Origin: AR5 sp041497115
Lineage (GTDB): Bacteria > Methylomirabilota > Methylomirabilia > Rokubacteriales > CSP1-6
Length of the DNA: 64,000 nucleotides
Direction: 5' to 3'
Assembly: GCA_041497115.1 (NCBI GenBank)
Contig: JBGQFW010000006.1
Location: 1-64,000, forward strand
Positions 51,981-59,738 of this stretch are shown piece by piece (the first letter of the stretch is position 1; every line of letters starts with the position of its first letter). The notes beneath the pieces are model-generated. The model ran no database searches. It was not told the DNA's origin and saw nothing but the letters and a program-made list of their open reading frames with translations. Position numbers and translations under genes: made by a program.

Positions 51981-53675
51981 CTACACGTCGGCGCGGGTGG
52001 CCCCGCGCACGCCGCGCCGGGCGGTCTGGCTGTCGCCGGTGTGGGGATGGCGCACCGTGTTCTGCCCGCCCAGCTCGCTGACCGCGCCCCACGACAGCTC
52101 GATGATCTCCTCGTCGGGAAGGTCGCTGAAGTTCGTGCGCACCTCCTCGCCCTGCTCGCCCAGCCGCAGGAAGTACTGCTCGATGATGTCCTCGTCGGCC
52201 GGCCCCTTCTCGCCGGTGACCGCCTTCCGGATGAGCCCCTTGTCGAGGGCCAGCTGCCAGAACGACGTGCCCGGGTACGCCGTCGTGAAGAAGAACACCT
52301 CCGGCTTCAGGTTCACCTTGCGGCAGAACTCGACGGTCTCGCGCACGGTGTCGGCGGTCTCGCCGGGCGAGCCGATCATGAACGAGCAGTCGGCGTAGCC
52401 GAGCACCCGCTGCGTCTCCAGGATGGCGATCTCCATCTTCTCGAGCGTCTGCCCGCTCTTGTCGATGTTCTTCAAGATCGTCGGGCTGGCCGACTCCACG
52501 CCGTAGCCGGCCTGGCGCATCCCGACCTCGTAGCCGAGCTCGAGCATGTGCGGGCGTCCCTCGCGCCGCGCGCGCAGCACGTCGTCGGCCACGATGTTGG
52601 TCCGGCAGGTTCCGCCCCACATCACCTCGAAGCCGGCCGTCCGCTTGCGCTCGCGGAGCTCGGTGAAGAGCTCCAGCGCCCAGCGGTAGTCGGTCATCAG
52701 GAGGTCGTCCAGGAAGTGGATGTACACCGCGCCGTAGCGCTCCCTGATGTACTGCATCTCGTCCACGACCTCCCGCGGGCTCCGCAGCCGGTAGGTCTTG
52801 CCGAGATACGCCGCATAGCAGTAGTCGCACGCGCGCGACGCGTACGGACAGCCGCGCGAGGCGATCATGGACACCGAGTACTGCCCGGTCTGGACCGGCG
52901 CGCCGTCGACCCACTTCGTCTGCCAGTTCAGGTGGCCGACGGGATTCAGCTTGTAGACCTCGTCCTCGGCCCACCGCGAGCGCAGCGGCCAGGGCAGCCC
53001 GTCGAGCCCCGCCTCGCGCGACTGCACGGAGGCGCGCAGCCCGTTGTCGCGCACCGTCCACTCCCCCGGCCGGAGGACGTGCCGGTACGCCACCCCCTTC
53101 ACCCCTTCGAGCGTCGCCCCCGCCTCGAGCCGGTGGAGCAGCTCCGAGACGGTCACCTCGCCCTCTTCCTGCACGACCGCGTCGACCGGCAGCCGCTGCA
53201 CCATGAACGCCGGCATCGAGGAGGCGATGCCGCCCCCGAGCACGATCGGCACGTCGGGATGCACCCGCCGGCAGATCGTCGCGATCCGCTTGATCCACGC
53301 GTACTGGGTGATGATCCCGCCCAGCCCGATCACGTCGGGGCGCGCGCTCTGGAGCTTCTCGACGATGCGGGTCTCGACCCACTTCACGAACGCCTCGGGC
53401 GAATCTTTCACGGGCTGGCGGCGCTCGGCGTTGAGGTCGAGCACGTCGACGGTGTGGCCGTCCATCGCGACGACCGCCCCGACGTACCCCTGCCCGATCG
53501 GCATGATGTTCGGATACGACCACTCGCGGATCGGCGCGTTGATCAGGAGCACGCGCAGCCCCCCGTCGCGGGGCGCGAAGCGCGCCTCGCCGGCCTGGGT
53601 GGTGATGCGCGGCGCCGCCGAGTCCGCGATCCGCCCGTGCGCGTCGAACCGCTCGTAGAAGCGCGATGCCGTCAC
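51981..53675 (-). CDS. B12-binding domain radical SAM protein with C-x6-C-x2-C motif
   Basis: A 564-residue protein. Residues about 40-190 form a cobalamin-binding-like domain (VLLINAPIREWSYPN, GLGGIITQYAW, IVLGGGIASS); the radical SAM core follows. The cluster cysteines are Cys276, Cys283 and Cys286 in CPYASRACDYC, giving C-x6-C-x2-C instead of C-x3-C-x2-C, in keeping with a three-residue insertion. GVESASPTIL and FMIGSPGETADT are ordinary core blocks. The GTG start lies 4 nt after the ACP stop with GGGAGG upstream. The substrate is unknown; an ACP-bound or sugar substrate is suggested by the context. Confidence 0.82.
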   Translation of the reverse strand: MTASRFYERFDAHGRIADSAAPRITTQAGEARFAPRDGGLRVLLINAPIREWSYPNIMPIGQGYVGAVVAMDGHTVDVLDLNAERRQPVKDSPEAFVKWVETRIVEKLQSARPDVIGLGGIITQYAWIKRIATICRRVHPDVPIVLGGGIASSMPAFMVQRLPVDAVVQEEGEVTVSELLHRLEAGATLEGVKGVAYRHVLRPGEWTVRDNGLRASVQSREAGLDGLPWPLRSRWAEDEVYKLNPVGHLNWQTKWVDGAPVQTGQYSVSMIASRGCPYASRACDYCYAAYLGKTYRLRSPREVVDEMQYIRERYGAVYIHFLDDLLMTDYRWALELFTELRERKRTAGFEVMWGGTCRTNIVADDVLRARREGRPHMLELGYEVGMRQAGYGVESASPTILKNIDKSGQTLEKMEIAILETQRVLGYADCSFMIGSPGETADTVRETVEFCRKVNLKPEVFFFTTAYPGTSFWQLALDKGLIRKAVTGEKGPADEDIIEQYFLRLGEQGEEVRTNFSDLPDEEIIELSWGAVSELGGQNTVRHPHTGDSQTARRGVRGATRADV

Positions 53676-53679
53676 CTCG

Positions 53680-53922
53680 TCACCTCCCGATCCGTTTCTC
53701 GAGATAGGCCGCGATCTGGTTGACCGACTTCAGGCCGTCGACGTCCTCGTCGGGGATGGCCACGTCGTACGTCTCCTCCAGCGCGAGCAGCATCGCCGAG
53801 TGGTCGAGGGAGTCGAGGCCCAGGTCGAACAGGGACTGGTCGTGATCTCCCGGGCTCTCGACCGTGGGCGCGGCGTCCTTCACGGCCTTCAGGACGGCGG
53901 CGACGAGATCCTCGTCGGGCAT
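53680..53922 (-). CDS. acyl carrier protein
   Basis: An 80-residue ACP with the phosphopantetheine attachment Ser38 in FDLGLDSLDH and the acidic helices of the fold. ATG 53922 has GGGAG 6 nt upstream; a GTG at 53937 overlapping the next gene as GTGA is also possible. It is not beside fabF or fabD, so it is a dedicated ACP for this locus. It lies between an AAC(3)-like acyltransferase and a radical SAM gene, with a KASIII-like synthase two genes upstream. Confidence 0.88.
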   Translation of the reverse strand: MPDEDLVAAVLKAVKDAAPTVESPGDHDQSLFDLGLDSLDHSAMLLALEETYDVAIPDEDVDGLKSVNQIAAYLEKRIGR

Positions 53923-53933
53923 GGCTGGCTCCC

Positions 53934-54743
53934 TCACCGTTGATAGGGGCGCACGGCCGGCTCGCGCTCGACCCAGGCGTACAGGTCGCGCGCGAGCAGC
54001 GCGCGGGTCGCGTCGTAGAAATCCCGCAGCGGGAACGACCAGATGGTGCCGCGGGCCTCGGCGGCGGTGCGCACGCCGCCGGTGGCGGCATAGTGATCGT
54101 AGATCCGGCGGTTGCCGTCCCGGCGGATATCGGCGTCCAGGTAGCAGACGAAGTGATAGAACGGCTCGACGCTCACCTTGTCGCCGCGCTTGACGGGGTG
54201 CATGAACTCCTTCGTGTAGCGGTACGGCACGCCCGTCACCAGCTCGATGTGGTGGATGACGCTGATCGACAGCCGCGGGTGCACACCGACGTGCAGCGCC
54301 AGCGCCCCCGCCTCGACGAGCCGCGACCAGACGGAGCCGACCCCGAAGGCGTGGCGGGAGACGTCGTCCACCAGGGCGCCCGCGCCGCCCCCCAGCGCGC
54401 TGACCGACCAGAACGGATGAAAGCTGCGGCGCGCGTCCGGCTGCAGGCGCACGAACTCGGCGAACGCGCCCATCTGGTGGCTCGGCGTGGTGTCCGGGTC
54501 GAACACCGTGGTCGTGTTGCAGAGGTTCGTCGACGCGGTGGGCACGACGATCGTGCCGTCGGGGCCCACGAGCTCGCGGAGCGCCGCCAGGTGGTCGCCG
54601 AGCAGCGCGGCGCGATCGTCGCGCGCTGACTCGCGCATCGGGCCGAAGTCGGCGGCGACGTAGACCACCCGGCCGCGCTCGACACCAAGCGCGCGATAGC
54701 GGTCCACCAGCCGGCCCCGGCGGTCGCGCCCCGGCTCAGACAC
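53934..54743 (-). CDS. AAC(3)-family N-acyltransferase
   Basis: A 269-residue member of the aminoglycoside 3-N-acetyltransferase fold (Antibiotic_NAT): VVYVAADFGPMRE, DGTIVVPTASTNLCNT, SFHPFWSVSALGGGA with the His of the HP motif, and ISVIHHIELVTGVPYRY. In polysaccharide clusters this family acylates amino sugars rather than drugs. The neighbouring ACP and KASIII-like genes suggest it could use an ACP-bound acyl group. It is joined to both neighbours by short overlaps. Confidence 0.78.
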   Translation of the reverse strand: MSEPGRDRRGRLVDRYRALGVERGRVVYVAADFGPMRESARDDRAALLGDHLAALRELVGPDGTIVVPTASTNLCNTTTVFDPDTTPSHQMGAFAEFVRLQPDARRSFHPFWSVSALGGGAGALVDDVSRHAFGVGSVWSRLVEAGALALHVGVHPRLSISVIHHIELVTGVPYRYTKEFMHPVKRGDKVSVEPFYHFVCYLDADIRRDGNRRIYDHYAATGGVRTAAEARGTIWSFPLRDFYDATRALLARDLYAWVEREPAVRPYQR

Positions 54744-55656
54744 GGGTGAGGATCCCGGTGGCCACGCTGAGCCCGACCCCGAAGCCGCTGATCAGCACGC
54801 GGCGATCGGTGTCCTTCACGGTCTCGGCCAGCGCGACCGGAATGGACGAGGAGACCAGGTTGCCGTAGTCCTGGGCGCAGAAGACGGCGCGATCGGCGAT
54901 CCCCATCCGCCGGGCGATGCTGTCGACGATGAAGCGGCTGCCCTGGTGCAGGACGAAGCGGTCGATGTCGCCGAGCGCCAGCGCGTTGGCGGCCAGCGTG
55001 CGCTCGATGCTGGCGGGAACCTCCGTGGCGCTGAAGCCGAACACCCCCCGGCCGCTCATGGTCAGCCGGCCGTCGCCGCCGACGGCCAGCGCGCCCCCCT
55101 CGGCGCCGAGTGACCGGAAGTCGCAGCGGCCCAGGCGCCAGACCGGCGCGTCCGTCAGCAGCGCCGCCGCCGCGCCGTCGCCGAACAGGAGCACGGTGTC
55201 GCGGTCGTCGGGACACACGATCTTCGAGTACGGATCGGCGGTGACGAGGACGCCGCGGGTCAGGGCGTGGGCGGCCATGAAGGCCGAGACGACCGCCAGG
55301 CCGTAGACGAACCCCGAGCACCCGAGCGAGATGTCGAACGTCGCGCACCCCGGCGCCAGCCCCAGCTTGCCGTGCATGATCGCCGAGGTGTGGGGGAGCC
55401 CGTGGCCGTCCGGGTTCTGGGTCACGACCACCAGGCACTGCAGCGCGCCGGCGTCGAGCGCGGCGTCCTCGAGCAGGCGCCGGACGGCGTGCACGCCGAG
55501 ATCGGAGGTCTCGGTCCCGGCGGGCATCCGCGCCGTTCGGAGAAAGCCGATCTTGTCGCGCAGCAGCGCGTCGCTGGCCCCCACCCGGCGCGCGACCTCG
55601 GCGTTGTCGACGCGCCGCTCGGGGATGTGATACGCCAGCCGCGTCAGCCCGATCAC
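54736..55656 (-). CDS. 3-oxoacyl-ACP synthase III-like protein (KASIII/FabH family)
   Basis: A 306-residue thiolase-fold enzyme with an intact Cys-His-Asn triad: Cys113 in DISLGCSGFVYGL, His in FVLHQGSRFI and Asn in DYGNLVSSSIP. It condenses an acyl-CoA with malonyl-ACP in fatty acid initiation, but here there are no other fab genes, so a special short acyl chain is more likely. GTG 55656 overlaps the next gene as GTGA, and the AAC(3)-like gene is overlapped by 8 nt. A similar KASIII/ACP pairing is known in flagellin glycosylation loci. Confidence 0.85.
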   Translation of the reverse strand: MIGLTRLAYHIPERRVDNAEVARRVGASDALLRDKIGFLRTARMPAGTETSDLGVHAVRRLLEDAALDAGALQCLVVVTQNPDGHGLPHTSAIMHGKLGLAPGCATFDISLGCSGFVYGLAVVSAFMAAHALTRGVLVTADPYSKIVCPDDRDTVLLFGDGAAAALLTDAPVWRLGRCDFRSLGAEGGALAVGGDGRLTMSGRGVFGFSATEVPASIERTLAANALALGDIDRFVLHQGSRFIVDSIARRMGIADRAVFCAQDYGNLVSSSIPVALAETVKDTDRRVLISGFGVGLSVATGILTRV

Positions 55657-56267
55657 GGCCGCTTCCGCGTGAAGTAGATGGCGCCGACCCGCCCGCCGTC
55701 GGCGCGGATGTGGGACTTGACCAGGCGCCCGCCGAGATCGGTCGCCCGGTGCAACCGGAGCGCCGCCGACGACGAGGGCAGCGTGCCGAGCTCCAGCCGC
55801 GAGAACCACCAGCCGCCCGCGCCCGCCGGCCCGGCGTGATCGAGCAGCCGCTTGTTCAGCGCCACCACCCGCTCGATGAGGGTGTACGGCGTGGCCTTCT
55901 GCTGGATGACATCCTCCCCCTCGATCACCGCGCCCGCCGTCACGGCGGCCTCGTCGTAGGGGCGGCGCTCGGCGACGCGGTCGTCGGTCTCGCGCACCGC
56001 CCACACGGTGCGCCCCGACCCGCGCTGCACCTCGAGCAGCGCGGCGGGGCGGAACTCCGGCGGGGTCCCCGGTGAGAGCCGCACCGCCTCCACGCCGCGC
56101 GTGATCGGATGGTGCAGGGACAGCCGGAGGTCCGCGCCGGCGGGCTCGCGGGCGATTCCCGCCGCCTCGGCCAGCGCGTTGAAGAGGTCCGTGCCGTGCA
56201 CGTAGGTCCGCTCGCCCTTGAACCACAGGCGCAGCGGCAGCACGGTGAGCGCGGCGGCCTCAGCCAT
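55653..56267 (-). CDS. conserved-looking protein of unknown function in acyl module
   Basis: A 204-residue cytosolic protein with no family I recognise. It has alternating hydrophobic strands at both ends (LTVLPLRLWFKGERTYV, RVGAIYFTRKR), a central helix-rich stretch and no Cys-rich or membrane segments. The overlap with the KASIII-like gene (GTGA) and with pseB (8 nt) ties it to acyl or sugar modification. A hot-dog or acyl-modifying role is possible from context only. Confidence 0.6.
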   Translation of the reverse strand: MAEAAALTVLPLRLWFKGERTYVHGTDLFNALAEAAGIAREPAGADLRLSLHHPITRGVEAVRLSPGTPPEFRPAALLEVQRGSGRTVWAVRETDDRVAERRPYDEAAVTAGAVIEGEDVIQQKATPYTLIERVVALNKRLLDHAGPAGAGGWWFSRLELGTLPSSSAALRLHRATDLGGRLVKSHIRADGGRVGAIYFTRKRP

Positions 56268-57231
56268 CGGCCAGCCGCTGCATCTCGGCGTCGGAGAGCC
56301 ACGCGGAGTTGGCGTCGCTCGAGTACCGGAACCCGGCGACCGGCCGCTTGCCCCGCTCCCACCCCTTGAACGCCCACGACGGGTAGAGCGGCTCGATCAC
56401 GAACATGTCGTCGAGCTCGCGGGCCTGGCGGCTCTCGTCCTCCGAGATCAGGATCTCGTGCAGCTTCTCGCCGGGGCGGATGCCGATGAACTCCACGCGG
56501 CAGTCGGGGGCCATCACGCGCACCAGGTCCATCACCCGCATGCTGGAGATCTTCGGCACGAAGATCTCGCCGCCCGCCATCTGCTCCGCGCAGCGGACCG
56601 CGAACTCCACCCCCTGGTCGAGGGTGAGCCAGAAGCGCGTCATCGCCGGATCCGTCACCGTCACCCGGCCGGTGGCCCGCTGGGCGGCGAACAGCGGGAT
56701 GACGCTGCCCCGGCTGCCGATCACGTTGCCGTAGCGCACCACGCTGAAGATCGTGCCGCGGCTGTGGCCGTAGGCGTTGCCCTGGATCACGAGCTTCTCG
56801 GCGCAGAGCTTGGTGGCGCCGTAGAGGTTGATGGGCTGGCACGCCTTGTCGGTGCTGATCGACACCACCCGCGTGACGCCCTGGTTGATGGCGGCGTCGA
56901 TCATGTTCTTGGCGCCGTTGACGTTGGTCTGGATCGCCTCGAAGGGGTTGTACTCGCAGGCGGGGATCTGCTTGAGGGCGGCGGCGTGGAAGACGACGTC
57001 CACCTCGTGCATCGCCCGCTCCAGCCGGTCGCGGTCGCGCACGTCGCCGATGAAGAACCGCAGCGAGGGGTGGTCGAAGCGGGTCATCATCTCCGACTGC
57101 TTGAGCTCGTCGCGGCTGAACACGACGAGCCGGCGGGGGTGATACCGCGTGAGCATCAGCTCCACCAGCTTGTTGCCGAACGATCCGGTGCCGCCGGTGA
57201 TCAGCACCGACGTCTCGCGCCAGTTCACCAC
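56260..57231 (-). CDS. pseB: UDP-N-acetylglucosamine 4,6-dehydratase (inverting), PseB
   Basis: First step toward pseudaminic acid, making the UDP-4-keto-6-deoxy-L-altro sugar. The 323-residue SDR has LITGGTGSFGNKLVELML, the HAAALKQIPACEYNP segment, STDKACQPINLYGATKL with the Tyr-x3-Lys, and VRYGNVIGSRGSVIPLF, all diagnostic of the PseB/FlaA1 family. GTG 57231 has GGAGGG 6 nt upstream; a further GTG at 57261 overlaps the ABC transporter stop as GTGA. PseC, the next enzyme, is at 61508. Confidence 0.92.
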   Translation of the reverse strand: MVNWRETSVLITGGTGSFGNKLVELMLTRYHPRRLVVFSRDELKQSEMMTRFDHPSLRFFIGDVRDRDRLERAMHEVDVVFHAAALKQIPACEYNPFEAIQTNVNGAKNMIDAAINQGVTRVVSISTDKACQPINLYGATKLCAEKLVIQGNAYGHSRGTIFSVVRYGNVIGSRGSVIPLFAAQRATGRVTVTDPAMTRFWLTLDQGVEFAVRCAEQMAGGEIFVPKISSMRVMDLVRVMAPDCRVEFIGIRPGEKLHEILISEDESRQARELDDMFVIEPLYPSWAFKGWERGKRPVAGFRYSSDANSAWLSDAEMQRLADG

Positions 57232-57257
57232 GCGTGTCCCTCCGGTGGCCGGGTTCG

Positions 57258-59108
57258 TCACACCCGCCCCGCCGTCTCCGGCTCGGCGAACTGCAGCCGG
57301 TAGAGGTGGGCGTAGGTCTCGCTGCGGTTGAGCAGGTCGGCGTGGCGGCCGACGGCCTCCACCCGCCCGCGGTTGAGGACCACGATCTTGTCGGCGCCGA
57401 GCACCGTCGAGAGGCGGTGGGCGATCGCGATCGACGTCATGCCCGCCACCACGCGGTCGAGGGTCTGCTGCACCAGCCGCTCCGACTCGCTGTCGAGCGA
57501 GCTGGTTGCCTCGTCGAGGATCAGGATCGGCGGCCGGCCGGCGAGCGCCCGCGCGATGGCCACCCGCTGCCGCTGGCCGCCCGACAGCCGCACGCCGCGG
57601 TCGCCGACGAGCGTGTCGTAGCCGTCGGGCAGCTCGAGGATGAACTCGTGGGCGTTGGCGCTGCGGGCCGCCCGCTCCACGTCGTCGGCGGTGATGCCCT
57701 CGCGGCCGTAGGCGATGTTGTCGCGGATGGAGGCGTTGAAGAGCAGCGCCTCCTGCGACACCACGCCGAACAGCCGCCGGTAGGAGCCCTGCCGCAGCGT
57801 GCGGAGGTCCCGGCCGTCGATCGTGATCGTGCCGCCCACCGGGTCGTAGAGGCGCAGCACGAGGTCGGCCAGCGTCGACTTGCCGACACCGCTCGGCCCC
57901 ACCAGCGCCACCGTCTCGCCGCGCACGATCTCGACGCTGACGTCGTCGAGCACGCGCACGCCGCCGTAGTCGAACGACACCCCGCGCAGCGCCAGCCGGT
58001 CGGTGAAGCCGGCGATGGTCTCCGATCCGTCCCGCACCTCGGGCGCCTCGGCGAGCAGATCGTTCACCCGCCCGGCGGCGGCCAGTGTGGACTGCATCTG
58101 CGTGTACGCCGAGGCGAGGAGGGCGATCTGCGTCATGACCGCCCGTCCGACCCAGAGGAAGAGGAAGAACGTCGGCACCGCCAGCCGGCCGGCTAGCAGC
58201 TCCCACGCCGCCAGCAGCAGCAGGCTCGCCTCCACCGTGTAGCCGACGAGGGCGCGGGCCGGCTCCTCGGCGTGCTTGTAGAGGCCGAAGCGCATGTTGA
58301 CGCCGATGAGCCCGTCGAGCAGCTCGCGCAGCCGCCGCGTCTCGAGCGCCTCGGCGCCGAACGACTTCACCACCCGGATGCTGAGGATGGCCTCCTGCAG
58401 CCGGGCGGTCCGCTGCGCGAAGATCCCGAACTCGTCGGTCGCCAGCCGCCGGATGGGGCCGCGCACCGCGCGGGTGACCGCCCAGTGCAGCCCGGCCGCG
58501 CCCACCGCGGCGACGACCAGGCGCGGGCTCGTGCGCACGAGCAGCCAGCCGTAGACGAGGATGAGCGCGGGCGCGGTGAGCACGGTGCCGACGATCGTCT
58601 CGAGGCCGTAGGTGGCCGCCCGCGTGTCGGTCTCGAGGCGCGAGATTAGCTCGCCGGTCCGCACCCGCGTGAAAAACCGCATCGAGAGGTCGAGCACGTG
58701 ACGGAACACGTCGAGCTGCAGCGCGGCGGCCGCCCGCACCCGGATCCACAGGGCCAGCATGAGGTTGCCGAAGTCCACGCACGCCCGCACCCCGCCCACC
58801 GCGACGTAGGCCACGCACAGGAGCGCGATGGCGCGCAGCCGGTCGTCCACCGACCGCACACCGAGCCACTGGAAGACGGCGGCCCCCAGGTTCTCGAGGC
58901 TCAGGCCGCCGAGACCGACCGCGGCGCGGCCGCCGACCGGCCGGCCCAGCGCGAGGTCGAGGATCGGCGCCATCAAGATGGGGAGGAGCGCGCCGAGCGC
59001 GGTGGCGAGGTAGCTCGACGCGACGAGCAGCGCAACCGCCGACCAGTACGGCGCCAGGTAGCGGCGCAGGAGCGCGGCGAAGCCGCGGAAGTCGCGCGCC
59101 ACCGTCAT
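57258..59108 (-). CDS. ABC transporter, fused permease/ATPase (MsbA-like)
   Basis: A 616-residue half-transporter. Six helices lie in residues about 20-330, followed by an ABC domain with Walker A GPSGVGKST, the signature LSGGQRQR and Walker B ILILDEATSSLD, plus IAHRLSTV. This is the MsbA/lipid-exporter type, which works as a homodimer in the inner membrane. In this locus it may flip lipid-linked glycan or lipid A-like molecules. No Wzx-type flippase is seen in the window. It shares ATGA with the regulator gene upstream. Confidence 0.9.
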   Translation of the reverse strand: MTVARDFRGFAALLRRYLAPYWSAVALLVASSYLATALGALLPILMAPILDLALGRPVGGRAAVGLGGLSLENLGAAVFQWLGVRSVDDRLRAIALLCVAYVAVGGVRACVDFGNLMLALWIRVRAAAALQLDVFRHVLDLSMRFFTRVRTGELISRLETDTRAATYGLETIVGTVLTAPALILVYGWLLVRTSPRLVVAAVGAAGLHWAVTRAVRGPIRRLATDEFGIFAQRTARLQEAILSIRVVKSFGAEALETRRLRELLDGLIGVNMRFGLYKHAEEPARALVGYTVEASLLLLAAWELLAGRLAVPTFFLFLWVGRAVMTQIALLASAYTQMQSTLAAAGRVNDLLAEAPEVRDGSETIAGFTDRLALRGVSFDYGGVRVLDDVSVEIVRGETVALVGPSGVGKSTLADLVLRLYDPVGGTITIDGRDLRTLRQGSYRRLFGVVSQEALLFNASIRDNIAYGREGITADDVERAARSANAHEFILELPDGYDTLVGDRGVRLSGGQRQRVAIARALAGRPPILILDEATSSLDSESERLVQQTLDRVVAGMTSIAIAHRLSTVLGADKIVVLNRGRVEAVGRHADLLNRSETYAHLYRLQFAEPETAGRV

Positions 59109-59728
59109 CGCGCCGCGCCCGACGCCGGCCCCGGACGGCGCAGCGTGAGCACGCGCTGGCGCGGCACGCCGAGCGCAGCGAGGGCGGCCAGGTACGGCGC
59201 GGGCGGGTCGAACGTGGCGAGCACGACGACGTCGACGTCCGCGTCGGCGAGCTCGGCCACCGGCCGCACCGTGAAGTCGAGGAACCGGGCGCCCGGCTCG
59301 TCGCCGAAGACGCCGACGGGCTCGAGGCCGGACTCGCGCAGGGTCAGGTACGCGAGCTCGGCCGCCTCGCCCACCCCGCACAGCGCCACCCGCTTGGCGC
59401 CGTTGCCGGGCAGCAGGCTCAACGACTCGCGCAGCGTCTGGCGGGCGCGCTGGTAGAGCCGGAGCGCGTAGGCCATGTGCTCCCAGGTGAGCCGGCTCTT
59501 CTCGGCCAGCCCCTTCGGCGTGAGCAGATACCGCAGCCGCTTGCGCGCCGCCGGCTTGGCGGGGAACTCGGTGATCTTCACGTAGCCGCGGCGGCTCAGC
59601 CGGCGCAGGTAGAGGTTCACGAGCCCGAGCGCGACGCCGAGGCGCTCGGCGAGCGCGCGCTGGCTCAGCGGCCGCCCCTCGTCGATCGCGGTCAGGATCT
59701 CGAGGTCGCGCGCGTCGTGCCGGTCCAT
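59105..59728 (-). CDS. EPS-associated MarR-type regulator fused to a Rossmann-like domain
   Basis: A 207-residue protein. Residues 1-100 are a winged helix (LSQRALAERLGVALGLVNLY, then YLLTPKGLAEKSRLTW) that reads like the EPS-associated MarR family. Residues about 110-207 (VALCGVGEAAELAYLTLRES, PVGVFGD, VDVVVLATFDPP) form a nucleotide- or sugar-binding-like domain resembling the tail of C-methyltransferases and PglD-type proteins. The fused domain may sense a nucleotide sugar. ATG 59728 is chosen; a GTG at 59755 would overlap the sat-cysC gene. Confidence 0.78.
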   Translation of the reverse strand: MDRHDARDLEILTAIDEGRPLSQRALAERLGVALGLVNLYLRRLSRRGYVKITEFPAKPAARKRLRYLLTPKGLAEKSRLTWEHMAYALRLYQRARQTLRESLSLLPGNGAKRVALCGVGEAAELAYLTLRESGLEPVGVFGDEPGARFLDFTVRPVAELADADVDVVVLATFDPPAPYLAALAALGVPRQRVLTLRRPGPASGAAR

Positions 59729-59738
59729 CGGCCGCCGG

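Noticed and set aside
54736..54743. AAC(3)-family gene as an aminoglycoside resistance gene
   Set aside because: The protein (53934-54743) sits in a sugar locus with ACP and KASIII genes. This fold is common in glycan clusters, and nothing points to drug resistance.
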